Assembly (NCBI GenBank): GCA_024291935.2
Contig: CM044310.1
Coordinates: 83,202,713-83,266,712 of the forward strand
From: Okapia johnstoni
Lineage: Eukaryota > Chordata > Mammalia > Artiodactyla > Giraffidae
Reading direction: 5' to 3'
DNA length: 64,000 nucleotides
The notes below the pieces were generated by a model. It made no database searches. It was not told the origin of the DNA and was given only the letters and a program-made list of their open reading frames with translations. Below are positions 45,001 through 55,486 of the stretch, in pieces. Each line of letters opens with the position of its first letter. Within the stretch, counting starts at the first letter, position 1. The position numbers were made by a program, and so were the translations under genes.

Positions 45001-45964
45001 AGTTCAGCTGCTCAGTCGTGTATGACTCTTTGCCATACCATGGACTGCAGCACACCAGGCTTCCCTGTCCATCATCAACTCCCAGAACTTGCTTAAACTC
45101 ATGTCCATCGAGTCAGTGATGCCATCCAACCATCTCATCCTCTGTCATCTCCTTCTCCTCCTGCCCTTCAATCTTTGCCAGTATCACGGTCTTTTCAAAT
45201 GAGTCAGTTCTTCGCATCAGGTGGTCAAAGTATTGGAGTTTGAGCTTCAGCATCAGTCCTTCCAATGTATATTCAGGACTGATTTCCTTTAGGATTGACT
45301 GGTTTGATCTCCTTGCTGTCCAAGGGACTCTCAAGAGTCTTCTCCAACACCATAGTTGAAAAGCATCAATTCTTCAGTGCTTAACTTTCTTTATAGTCCA
45401 ACTCTCATATCCATACATGACTAGTGGAAAAACCATAGCTTGGACTAGATGGACCTTTGCCGGCAAGGCAATGTCTTTGCTTTTTAATATGCTGTCTAGG
45501 TTGGTCATAGCTTTTCTTCCTAGGAGCAAGCATCTTTTAATTTCATGGCTTCAGTCATCATCTTCAGTGATTTTGGAGCCCAAGAAAATAAAGTCTGTCA
45601 CTGTTTCCTTTGTTTCCCCATCTATTTGCCATGAAATGATGGGACCAGATGCCATGATCTTTGTTTTCTGAATATTGATTTTTAAGCCAACTTTTTCACT
45701 TTCCTCTTTCACTTTCATCAAGAGGCTCTGTAGTTCTTCACTTTCTGCCATAAGGGTGGTGTCATCTGCATATCTGAGATTATTGATATTTCTCCCAACA
45801 ATCTCGATTCCAGCTTGTGCTTCATCCAGCCCAGCATTTCTCATTATGTACTCTGCATATAAATGAAATAAGCAGGGTGACAATATACAGCCTTGACGTA
45901 CTCCTTTCCTGATTTGGAACCAGTCTGTTGTTTCGTGTCCAGTTCTAACTGTTGCTTCTTGACC
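45001..45964 (-). mobile_element. BovB LINE 3' half nested in L1
   Basis: Antisense BovB from its 3' end ('agttcagctgctcagtcgtg') to the RT palm ('gttctaactgttgcttcttg'). 'tatatgt' words at both edges fit a short target-site duplication, though the target is itself TA-rich. Confidence 0.95.
45551..45964 (-). pseudogene. BovB reverse transcriptase fragment
   Basis: The minus-strand frame 45551-46081 (176 codons) starts in flanking L1 DNA and enters the RT at 'GQEATVRTGHETTDWFQ'. It includes 'GVRQGCILSPCLFHLYAEY' and the catalytic YADD (45762-45773), and stops at 45551. One codon is deleted before 'LQSLLMK', where relatives have an extra Glu. N-terminal RT and endonuclease are absent. Confidence 0.9.
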
Positions 45965-46194
45965 TATATGTGTATGTATATACATACATGTATACGTATA
46001 GCTAATTGACATAGTTGTGCAGCAGAATCTAACACAACATTGTAAAGCAATTATCCTCCAACTAAAAAGAAAGAAAGGCATTCTTGACCTTTCCCAAATT
46101 TATACATATATTAATGAATCTGTGTTGACATAATTGACTCTTCCAGAACTGATGGGATGGAATTAAGTGACTTTTTGCCAACTTTTTGCAAGGC

Positions 46195-46385
46195 AGTGAA
46201 GGACTGTGGAAAGGAGTTTATGGTTGGACCGATCTAGGTTCATACTCTCTCACTCTGTAGTCTTGACAAGTCATTTTAGTCTCTGGCTCTGAGGGTCTTC
46301 TTCCATAAAATGAAGTGAATAATATCAGTTTTATAGGCTAATTATAAAGATTAGCAATACAAATGGCAAGTACCTCTTGTAATAC
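46195..46385 (+). mobile_element. MIR SINE
   Basis: 'atggttggaccgatctaggt', 'actctgtagtcttgacaagt', 'tctttaggctaattataaag'-like order. Diverged. Confidence 0.7.
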
Positions 46386-46870
46386 TTAGGTCATGCTCTC
46401 ACCAAATGAAACTTGGTTTCCCAAAGCCTGATCTCAGACTTTCGTTTGAAACAGAATTCAGTTTTAATTGAGAGCTATCTAATGTAAACCAGCTTAAATA
46501 ATATAATGACTTATGCACTTTAAAAAGTCAGAGTAATGTGGCTTCAGGTATAGCTGGATTCAGGTGCTTAAATATTATAGTCATAAACCTCTCTCTCTCT
46601 CATCTATCTTCCTTTTCATCAGCAATATCCTTCACGTTGGCTTTCACGATTTGTAAAAAGAAATAAACAACAATAGATTTCTAGATTAGAAGAGAAAAAA
46701 GGTCTAAAATCAATGACCTCAATTTCTACCATAGGAAACTAGGGAAAAAAAAGAGCAAATTAAATTCAAAGCAAGAAAAATAAAGGCAATAAATAAAGAT
46801 CAGAAAATAAGTAAATGAAAAAGGAAATAAATATCAATACAGAAATTAAGTGAAAACAAAACTAGAATCA
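46386..46870. other. AT-rich sequence, A-rich at 46740-46860
   Basis: No gene. The A-rich patch looks like decayed retroposon tails. Confidence 0.5.
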
Positions 46871-46871
46871 G

Positions 46872-47042
46872 TCTACCAATACCAGAGACATCGGTTTGAT
46901 CCTTGGGTCAGGAAGATACCCTAGTGAAGGAAATGGCAACCCACTCCAATATTCTTGCCTGGTAAATCCCATGGACAGAGGAGCCTGGCAGTCCTCTGGG
47001 GTTGCAAGAGTCAGACTTGACTTAGTTACTAAACCATCATCA
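46872..47042 (+). mobile_element. Bov-tA SINE, truncated
   Basis: Begins near 'accagagacatcggtttgat' and has 'ggaaatggcaacccactcc' and 'tcagacttgacttagtta'. The first half of the tRNA-like region is missing or decayed. Confidence 0.85.
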
Positions 47043-47054
47043 CCACCAAAAGAT

Positions 47055-47872
47055 TTGAGCAGATTTTTAATTTAAAAAAGTATACTGATGGCAACTAACA
47101 CACAAAATGATAGTTAACATCATTAATTATTAGGGAAATGCAAATTATAACCACAACATGGCATTACTATGCAGTGGGTATGATATTACACTGACTAGAA
47201 TGGTTAATATTTAAAAAATCAAAGACTCCAAGTGTTGGTTAGAATGTTGATCAACTGAAACTTTCACATGCTGTCACTGATTATGTGAAAAGGTACAATC
47301 ACTTTGGAAAACAGTTTGTAGTTTCTTAAAAAGGTAAATGTCCACCCATCATATGATTTCATCATACTAGTTCTAGGTATTTATCCAAGAAAATTAGATC
47401 CTTATATCCATACAAACTCTTTTTCATAAATATTCATAATAGCTTTATTTATAATAGGTAAAAAAAAAACATGGAAATAACTAAAATGTTCACCAATAAG
47501 TATTCTGATAAATCAATTATATATCCATTCAATGGGATACTGCTCAGCCATTAAAAACAACAATGATAAAAACAAAAATATTTTTATTTTTGAGAATTTG
47601 AATAAATCTCCAAACATATGCTGAGTTAAGGAAGCAAGACAAAAAAGAGTACCTGTTATATATTCATTTATATCAATTCTAGGAAACACAAACTTATCCA
47701 TAGTGGCAGAATGTCATGTGACTGCTTGGGACCCAGAGGAGTGGAGCGGGCTAGGTGGATGTGATTACAAGAGGTCAGAAAAGATTTTGGTGATTATATA
47801 GATCCATGGCTTCATGAATGCAGACTCATCTCACAACTTAACAAATTATATATTTTGAACAAGTATAGTTTA
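47055..47872 (+). mobile_element. old L1 LINE, ORF2 C-terminus and 3' UTR
   Basis: 'gggaaatgcaaattataacc', 'ggaaaacagtttgtagtttc', 'tattcataatagctttattt', 'gggatactgctcagccatta' follow the sense L1 ORF2 end, with 3' UTR to 'atattttgaacaagtat'. Many stops; dead. Confidence 0.85.
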
Positions 47873-47873
47873 T

Positions 47874-48474
47874 AGTGACAGATTTTATTTTCTTGGGCTC
47901 CAGAATCACTGTGGACAGTGACTGCAACCATGAAATTAAAAGACATTTGCTCCTTGGAAAAAAGACTATGACAAACCTAGACAGAGTATTAAAAAGCAGA
48001 GACGTTACTTTGCCAACAAAGGTCTGTCTAGTCAAAGCTATGTTTTTTCCCGTAGTCATGTATGGATGTGAGAGTTTGACCATAAAGAAGGCTGAGCACC
48101 AAAGAAATGTTACTTTCAAATTGTGGTGCTGGAGAAGATTCTTGAGAATCCCTTGGACAGCAAGATCAAACCAGCCAATCCTAAAGGAAATTAACCCTGA
48201 ATATTCACTGGAAGGACTGATGCTGAAGCTCCAATACTTTGGCCGCTTGATGCAAAGAACCTACTTATTGGAAAAAACCCTGATGCTGGGAAAGATTGAG
48301 GGCAGGAGGAAAAGGGGACAACAGAGGACAAGATGGTTGGATAGCATCATGGACTCAAAAGACATGAGTTTGAGCAAACTTGAGGAGACCGTGAAGAACA
48401 GGGAAGCCTGGCTTGCTGTAGTTCATGGGGTCGCAAGAAGTCTCACATGACTTAGTGACTGAACAACGAACAAA
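47874..48474 (+). mobile_element. BovB LINE 3' fragment
   Basis: Starts 'tagtgacagattttattttc', ends 'gacttagtgactgaacaac'. Frame 47875-48450 (191 codons) is open over nearly the entire remaining coding part, with 'VMYGCESLTIKK' and '[16 protein letters not shown]', and two small in-frame deletions relative to other copies. RT catalytic core is absent. Confidence 0.94.
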
Positions 48475-48479
48475 TCTAC

Positions 48480-49414
48480 AAATGCCAAAATTACCAGCAT
48501 TGTGCTCTCATTAATTCCTGTAAGCAGTGTCCCAGCATTGACCTGCTGGAATTGTTGGGAAGGGCTGAGTCACGGTGTTGATAAGCCATCCCTCATGGGG
48601 TGGTCACTGGCGCTGGCCCTTCAGAATCGGCTCTGAGGAACAAGCTGCAGCAATGGGCTGGTGGTGTTTCCTCTGGGAGGATTCCCTCCCAGGCCGAGAC
48701 AGAAAAAAAGAGAGGCTCATTTTTGTCCTGCGTTGGTTCTCACCGTGGCAAAGGGGAAAATGAGATGAACACTTTGAAATGCTAATTATTTAATCTCTGC
48801 CAATGTTGGCTGCTTCCAGGGGAGACTGTGTTCATTTGTAAAATGAAACTTTTTTAGAATATGACCCAGGTCCTGAAAGTGTGGTCCTCAGGGAGGGTGG
48901 AGGGGCCCTTCCCAGAATCCCTCAGCCCCTCAGCACTCTTGAGTAGCCTCCCTTAGAGGTTCTATTTAGCTGTTCCCCTGACTCATTGTAAGCAGTCCTC
49001 AGAAAGCCTCTTGAGTTTAGAAAATTTTGCCAGCCTAATGCCATGGGGTTGAGAGACTGGGGGTCAGACTACAATTTCTGCATTTTCTTCTTGAGGCATC
49101 TTGGCAGACTGTCAAACTCTCAAAGCTGTAGTTTTCACATGTCTAGAATTTTCTTCCTGGATTTGTAGTGAGACTCTAGTGATACTACTCATACAGTACA
49201 TGTAGCTCTGAGGGTGAACAATCTGGTTTAGTACTCAGTACACTTTAGTCATTTTAAATTGTGTTGTTATACTTGAAAAGGGTTGGGAATTGTGTGATTC
49301 TCTCTGAAACACACTTAGTTATCTCTACTTATTTTTTTAATTCAAATTATCTCTCTAAATACCGGGGGGAGGGGGAAGAACTTTCTGAAAAAAATCTCTT
49401 CCGTTCACCTTTTT
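48480..49414. other. unique sequence
   Basis: No gene or repeat recognised. 48870-48900 ('cctgaaagtgtggtcctcag') may be a scrap of MER5A. Confidence 0.5.
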
Positions 49415-49679
49415 AAGCCTGTATTAGCCTGCTCAGGCTGTCATAACAAAAGACCACAGACTGAGTGGCTTAAATACAGAAATGCATTTTCTCATGGCTT
49501 TGGAGGCTGGAAGTCCGAAATTAAGGTGTCTGAAGGTTTGGTTTTTCCTAAGGCTTCTCTCTTTGGCTTGTTGGTAATGGCCTCCGTGCACCCTCACTTG
49601 GCATTTCCTTCATGTCCCTATTATATAATACCTTGATCTCTTCTTGTAGGTAAAATTAGGTAGATCTCTTCTTGTAAGG

Positions 49680-49952
49680 AGGAGAAGGAAATGGCAACCC
49701 GCTCCAGTATTCTTGCCTAGAGAAGAATCCCATGGACAAAGGAGACTCGTGGTCTGCTGTCCATAGGGTCGCACAGAGTTGGAAATGACTGAAGCGACTT
49801 AGCGTGCATGCATGCATTGGAGAAGTAAATGGCAACCCACTCCAGTATTCTTGCCTGGAGAATACCAGGGACAGAGGAGCCTGGTGGGCTGCTGTCTATG
49901 GGGTCGCACATAGTCAGACATGACTGAAATGACTTAGCAGTAGCAGCAGCAG
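49680..49952 (+). mobile_element. Bov-A2-type dimeric SINE nested in MLT1
   Basis: Units at 49682 and 49820 ('ggagaagtaaatggcaaccc'), AGC-repeat end. 'cttcttgtaag' on both sides (49668-49678 and 49953-49963) is a probable target-site duplication. Confidence 0.94.
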
Positions 49953-50111
49953 CTTCTTGTAAGGGCACCGGTCTTATTCATAGGATTAGGACCCCAGCCT
50001 TATAACCACATTTTACCTTGGTCACCTTCTTAAAGGCACTGTCTCCAAATAAGTTTCCATATGGTGTTAGGGCTTCAACATACGAGTTTGGAGGGACACA
50101 TTTCAGTCCAT

Positions 50112-50423
50112 GAGCTTCCCTGATGGTTCAGTGGTAAAGAATCCTCCTGCCAATGCAGGAGATGTGGGTTCAATCCTTAGGTTGGGAGATCCCTTGGAGA
50201 AGGAAATGGCAACCCACTCCAGTATTCTTGCCTGGGGAATCCCACGGACAGAGGAGCCTGGCAGGCCATAGACCACTGAGTTGCAAAGAGTTGGGCACTA
50301 TTGGGCTACTAACATGCATACTGATATTCTTGCCTGGGAAATCCCATGGAAAAAAGAACCTGGTGGGCTATAGTCTATGGGGTCACAAAAGTGTCAGACA
50401 TGACTAAACAGCAGCAACAGTAG
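50112..50423 (+). mobile_element. Bov-A2-type SINE nested in MLT1
   Basis: 'gagcttccctgatggttcag', 'gccaatgcaggagatgtggg', second partial unit from 'attcttgcctgggaaatccc', AGC-type end. 'ttcagtcc' repeats on both sides (50102 and 50428), a probable target-site duplication. Confidence 0.93.
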
Positions 50424-50454
50424 CAATTCAGTCCTTAACAAAGCCTGATGTCAT

Positions 50455-50998
50455 CTCATGTAAAAATTTAAAGTTAACAGACAACTGAAGAATCCCATTG
50501 CACATCTTGATCGTCTTTGGGATAAACATCTGAGAGTTTGCCCCAAAGTCTAGTTGTGGATAATAGTGTTTTTCAAACATTAGTCATTTCTCTACTATCT
50601 TTATGTTTTTTTACTACATCTGCCTTTTCCCTGGACTATGATTTATTTAGCATCTTTCTTTAAATTAACTCCATATTTTATTTAAACAAATATATTTTAA
50701 AAGAAAATCTTAGATCATTACCAAGAAATTTAAATGGTCTTATTTTATAAGGAGAAAGTGATCATACAATAAACCAATGTATACAATTGCCTTATTGAAG
50801 AAACACAGCACTTACTATATGCCAGATACTACCCATGCACTTTTGTAAACATAATCTTGTATACCCTTCATGACCTATATATAAATAGCTTTATTAATGT
50901 TAGAAAGATATGGTCTTTTCTATCAAAGGAGAAATTATAAGAAATAAAGAAGTGATTCATTCTTAGAATAATTGAACAGAAAGATATATAGCCAGCTT
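50455..50998. other. unique AT-rich sequence
   Basis: No gene. 50815-50900 has a weak MIR/L2-like string ('actatatgccagatactacc'). Confidence 0.5.
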
Positions 50999-51440
50999 GT
51001 GAATAAGAGTCTTAAAATGGTGGCTCATTGCCAATCCTTTGTTCTTTTCACTTCCTGATTCTCCTTCCTCATGAGAACATTTTGGCGGGCTAATTTCATC
51101 GGCTTTATCCTGGACACACACAGAGAACTAAAAGAGTGGGGAAAATAGCTAATGTAAATCTTCCAATCAGGAACTTACAAGTGCTTCTCATGGTCCTCAT
51201 GGAGACCAACGGACCAATAAAAACTTAGGCGAAGCCCAAGAAAGATTGTAACTCTGTGGTCCTCAACCTATGAGGAGCCAGAGGAGGGAAACTGCGTCTT
51301 ACGGATACAAACCAAATGGACTTCCCACTCGGTGTGCTTGCTCCCGGACCTCTGTCTGTAGTACACCCTTCTACAGAAGTAAAGACTGCCTTGCTGAGCT
51401 ATTTTCAACTGTCTGTCTTATTCTTGCGACCTCGTTTGAG
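50999..51440 (+). mobile_element. ERV LTR, probably solo
   Basis: Begins 'tgaataagagtcttaaaatg', has U3-like 'ggaccaataaaaacttaggc', 'gcttgctcccggacctctg', and 'ttctacagaagtaaagactg' followed by 'tgtctgtcttattcttgcg', the layout of a gammaretrovirus-like (class I) LTR end. No gag, pol or env flanks it. Right boundary uncertain. Confidence 0.6.
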
Positions 51441-51600
51441 AGTATTTCCAACTTTATTCTTATATTAAAGAGAAGAAACTAAGGTACAGAGAAGCTAAAT
51501 AACTGCCAAATGTCACAGAGCTAGTGAGTCCCATAACACTAGGAACCTTGGAAGTCTGATGTTGAATTTTAACGTTTAAACTATATTTACTGAAAGGCTA
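51441..51600 (-). mobile_element. MIR SINE fragment
   Basis: 'ttaaagagaagaaactaagg', 'acagagaagctaaataactg', 'ccaaatgtcacagagctagt'. Adjacent to the LTR. Confidence 0.75.
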
Positions 51601-52275
51601 ATTTTCACAGATTTAATGATAAAAACTCCTGTAGATTACTCTCCTTTCTTAGGAGAAAAATTTCAAAATCACTGAACTAAGAATGATCTCCAATTCCAAA
51701 AATAAATCTCAGTGTTTGACTAATAGCTAAGTGCCTGGACTTGAAGAAAACATTTCAACTCAGGCCTTTCTGAATGGGAAGCCCCACAGATTCACTGCAT
51801 CTTGGCAGTTTTGCTTGTAAGAAAGGCATTCTGCAGTCCCAACCAAAGGCAAAGATCTGTTCAGGTCCACCAGCCTCAGGGTTCTTCTTGGTGGGCTTCC
51901 TTGAGGACCACTTATTTACCATGTCTTTTCTCAGCTGGCAGAAATATTGGGAAACTGATGTGATTTGGAGGTGGGATAAGGAGGCTCATTCATAGCATTG
52001 CCCCCACCAGCCAAAAAGGTAAAATCTGCTTGCCTCCTAGATTACAGAAAGAAATCATGATTGAAGGGTCCCTCTGTGTAGATCTCCACCTTGTAAATTC
52101 TATGGAACTCATTATCAGAATCATCTTGGGTGCTCGTATAACCATACAAGGCTCCTGGCAAAATTTTCCTTTTAGAACTAAACTAATTTAGCACTAGATG
52201 GCTAATATTGTTGGCTTGCAGATTCATGTGCATGTGTGTGTATATATGCATACACACAAATACATACATACATGA
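51601..52275. other. unique sequence
   Basis: No gene. TA/CA-rich at 52230-52272. Confidence 0.5.
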
Positions 52276-52495
52276 ATGTGTCCTAAGTCGCTTCAGTTGT
52301 GTTTGACTCTTTGTGACCTCATGGACTGTAGCCCACCAGGCTCCTCCGTCCATGGGTTTCTCCAGGCAAGAATGCTAGAGTGGGCTGCCATTGCCACCTC
52401 CAGGGGAAATTCCCAACCCAGGAGACAACCCATGTGTCTTGTGGCTCCTGCATTGCAGGCAGATTCTTTAACGCTGAGCCACCAGGGGAGCCCCA
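52276..52495 (-). mobile_element. Bov-tA SINE
   Basis: Antisense: 'tcctaagtcgcttcagttgt', 'tgaccatggactgtagcc'-like body, end 'tgagccaccaggggagcccc'. Confidence 0.94.
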
Positions 52496-52522
52496 CATAT
52501 ATACATATGTGGACATAAATAA

Positions 52523-52741
52523 GGGGTTCCCAGGTGGTACTAGTGGTAAAAAAAAAACCTGCCGGTCAATGCAGGAGACCTAGAGACTCCAGATCAATCC
52601 CTGGTTTGGGAAGATCCCCTGGAGGAGGGCATGGCAACCCACTCCAGTATTCTTGCCTGGAGAATCCTATTGACAGAGGAGCCATGTGGGGTACTGTCCA
52701 TGGGGTCACAAAGAGTAGGACACAACTGAAGTGACTTACCA
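52523..52741 (+). mobile_element. Bov-tA SINE
   Basis: 'ggggttcccaggtggtacta', 'cggtcaatgcaggagaccta', 'acacaactgaagtgacttac'. Faces the antisense SINE just upstream. Confidence 0.93.
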
Positions 52742-52800
52742 TGTGCGTCATAAATAATACCTTAATTTTGGCTTTGTGGATTTATTTCTACCAGAATATT

Positions 52801-52901
52801 TGAAATGATATACACACCTATATATTATTATATAAACAAAATAGATACATATATATATACATATAATGTATATACATATAATATAATATATATACATATA
52901 A
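52801..52901. repeat. AT-rich low-complexity tract, left TSD of BovB
   Basis: 'tatacatataatataat'-type repeats. The last 25 nt (52877-52901) recur exactly at 55426-55450. Confidence 0.9.
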
Positions 52902-52902
52902 C

Positions 52903-53555
52903 CATAAGGGATTTGATTTAGGTCAAGGTTTAGGTCACTAGACCATGAATGGTCTAGTGGTTATCCCTACTTTTTCAATTTAAGTCTGAATTTGGCAATA
53001 AGGAGTTCATGATCTGAGCCACAGTCAGCTCCTGGTCTTGTTTTTGCTGACTGTATAGAGCTTCTCCATCTTTGGCTGCAAAGAATATAATCAATCTGAT
53101 TTTGGTGTTGACCATCTGGTGATGTCCATGTGTAGAGTCTTCTCTTGTGTTGTTGGAAGAGGGTGTTTGCTATGACCAGTGTGTTCTCTTGGCAAAATTC
53201 TATTAGCCTTTGCCCTGCTTCATTCTGTTCTCCAAGGCCAAATTTGCCTGCTACTCCAGGTATCTCTTGACTTCCTACTTCTGCATTCCAGTCTCCTATA
53301 ATGAAAAGGACATCTTTTTTGGGTGTCAGTTCTAGAAGGTCTTGTAGGTCTTCATAGAACCATTAAAATTCATCTTCAGCATTACTAGTCAGGGTATAGA
53401 CGTGGGTTACTGCGATATTGAATGGTTTACCTTGGAAATGAACAGAGATCATTCTGTTCTTTTTCAGATCGCATCCAAGTATGCATTTCAGACTCTTTTG
53501 CTGACTATGAAGGCTACTCCATTTATTCTAAGGGATTCTTGCCTACAGTAGTAGA
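52903..53555 (-). pseudogene. BovB apurinic-type endonuclease, inverted fragment
   Basis: Reverse-strand translation gives the C-terminal part of an AP-like endonuclease, the enzyme that nicks target DNA for LINE insertion. Seen: 'LFIIGDWNAEVGSQ' with the catalytic Asp/Asn (around 53281-53310), 'YTWTSPDGQHQNQIDYI' with the downstream Asp, and 'GADCGSDHEL' with the final Asp-His pair (around 53003-53032). A stop interrupts it after 'SNAEDEF' (near 53365). N-terminal residues are missing. This is the only endonuclease-domain sequence seen in the window. Confidence 0.85.
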
Positions 53556-53581
53556 TATAAGTAGTAGATATAAGGAAGAAA

Positions 53582-54898
53582 AGAAAGATATACCCATCTG
53601 AATGCAGAGTTCCAAAGAATAGAAAGGAGAGATAAGAAAGCCTTCCTCAGTGATCAATGCAAAGAAATAGAGGAAAACAATAGAATGGGAAAGACTAGAG
53701 ATCTCTGGAAGAAAATAAGAGGTAACAAGGGAATATTGCATGCAAAGACGAGCACAATCACAGACAGAAATGGTATGGACCTAACAAAAACAGAAGATAT
53801 TAAGAAGAGGTGGCAAGAATACACAGAACTATACAAAAAAGATCTTCATGACCCAGATAACAACAATGGTGAGACCACTCACCTACAGTCAGCATCCTAG
53901 AATGCGAAGTCAAGTGGGCCTTAGGAAGCATCACTACAAACACAGCTAGTGGAGGTGATGGAATTCCAATTGAGCTATTTCAAATCCTGAAAGATGATGC
54001 TGTGAAAGTGCTGCACTCAATATGCCAGCATATTTGGAAGACCCAGCAGTGGCCACAGGACTGGAAAAGGTCAGTTTTCATTCCCATCCCAAAGAAAAAC
54101 AATGCCAAAGAATGCTCAAACTACTGCACAATTGCACTCATCTCACATGCAAGCAAAGTAATGCTCAAAATTCTCCAAGCCAGGCTTCAACAGTACGTGA
54201 ACCATGAACTTCTAGATGTTCAGGCTGGATTTAGAAAAGGCAGAGGAAGCAGAGATCAAATTACCAACATCTGCTGGATCATTGAAAAAGCAAGAGAGTT
54301 CCAGAAAAACATCTGCTTCTGCTTTACTGACTACACCAAAACCTTTGACTGTGTGGATCACAGCAAACTGTGGGAAATTCTCAAAGAGATGGGCATACCA
54401 CACCACCTGACCTGCCTCCTGAGAAATCTATATGCAGGTCAAGAAGCAACAGTTAGAACTGGACATGGAACAATAGACTGGCTCCAAATTGGGAAAGGAG
54501 GATGTCAAGGCTGTTTATTGTCACCCTGCTTATTTAACTTCTATGCAGAGTACATCACGCAAAATGCTGGGCTGCATGAAACACAAGCAGGAATCAAGAT
54601 TGCCAGAAGAAATATCAGTAACCTCAGATATGCAGATGACACAACTCTTATGGCAGAAAGTGAGAACGAACCAGAGAGCCTCTTGGTGAAAGTGAAAGAG
54701 GAAAGTGAAAAAGTTGGCTTAAAAATCAATATTCAGAAAATGAAGATCATGGCATCTGGTCCCATCACTTCATGGCAAATAGATGGGGAAACAATGGAAA
54801 CAGTGAGAAACTTTATTTTCTTGGGCTCAAAAATCACTTCAGATGGTGCCTGCAGCATGAAATTAAAAGATGCTTGCTCCTTGGAAGAAAAGCTATGA
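53582..54898 (+). pseudogene. BovB reverse transcriptase, frameshifted
   Basis: Pre-RT region 'ECRVPKNRKER' frame, then 53685-53900 ('MGKTRDLWKKIRGNKG'). A 1-nt deletion near 53893 breaks the frame; it resumes in 54002-54898 (298 codons), which carries the RT core. Palm: 'IPIPKKNNAKECSNYC', 'QAGFRKGRGSRDQI', 'TKTFDCVDHSKLW', 'GGCQGCLLSPCLFNFYAEY'. YADD is at 54629-54640 (residues 210-213). A second frameshift near 54850 cuts off the thumb, which continues in 54772-55029. It shares 'SENEPESLL' and 'KGGCQGC' with the antisense partner downstream. Confidence 0.9.
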
Positions 54899-55425
54899 CC
54901 ATTCTAGACAGCATATTAAAAAGCAAAGACATTACTTTGCTAGCAAAGGTCCGTCTAGTGAAGGCTATGGTTTTTCCAGTAGTCATGCATGGATGTGAGA
55001 GTTGGATTATAAAGAAAGCTGAGCACTGAAGAATTGATGTTTTTGAACTGTGGTGTTGGAGAAGACTCTTGAGAATCCCTTGGACAGCAAGGAGATGCAA
55101 CCAGTCCATCCTAAAGGAAATCAGTTCTGAATATTCATTGGGAGGACTGATGCTGAAGCTTTTGAAACTCCAATACTTTGGCCACCTGATGTGAAGAACT
55201 GACTCATTTGAAAAGACAGTGATACTGGGAAGGATTGAAGGCGGGAGGAGAAGGGGATGACAGAGGATGAGATGGTTGTATGGCATCACTGACTCAATGA
55301 GCATGAGTCTGAGTAATTCCAGGAGTTGGTGATGGACAGGGAGTCCTGGTGTGCTGCAGTCCATGGAGTGGCAAAGAGTCAGACACGAATGAGTGACTGA
55401 AATGAACTGCATTGACCAAAATATG

Positions 55426-55486
55426 TATAATATAATATATATACATATAATATAATATAATATATACATATAATACATTCAGTTTC
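55426..55486. repeat. AT-rich spacer between inverted BovB copies
   Basis: About 60 bp of TATAATA-type repeats at the centre of the inverted pair; its first 25 nt repeat 52877-52901. It could act as a hairpin loop. Confidence 0.9.

Larger units (their letters stand above)
44860..46085 (+). mobile_element. ruminant L1 3' UTR interrupted by a BovB
   Basis: Left piece 'tgtataacaacagggagctt' to 'gaggggatatatgtat' (about 44860-44999). Right piece 'gtatagctaattgacatagt', 'aacacaacattgtaaagcaa', 'ttatcctccaactaaaaag' (about 45965-46085). Together they are one L1 3' end with its A-rich tail; the BovB between them was inserted later. Confidence 0.88.
49418..50450 (-). mobile_element. MLT1 (MaLR) LTR, antisense, split by two SINEs
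   Basis: 'ctgtattagcctgctcaggc', 'aaaagaccacagactgagtg', 'ctttggaggctggaagtccg', then 'gcaccggtcttattcatagg', 'aaggcactgtctccaaataa', 'gggcttcaacatacgag'. One LTR in three pieces, interrupted at 49680-49952 and 50112-50423. Confidence 0.88.
52902..55425 (+). mobile_element. BovB LINE with 5' inversion and 25-nt flanking direct repeat
   Basis: Left part 52903-53555 is BovB endonuclease region in minus orientation; right part 53582-55415 is BovB from the region before the RT to the 3' end in plus orientation. Identical 25-nt AT-rich repeats flank the whole (52877-52901 and 55426-55450), so it fits one insertion that suffered 5' inversion. About 250 nt between the two parts appear lost compared with the known BovB order. 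The caveat is that the flank is low complexity. Confidence 0.88.

Noticed and set aside
54834..55478. 214-codon minus-strand frame
   Set aside because: Antisense of the BovB 3' region plus the AT spacer; the same wrong-strand peptide words ('SISPPNEYSELISF') recur at every BovB.
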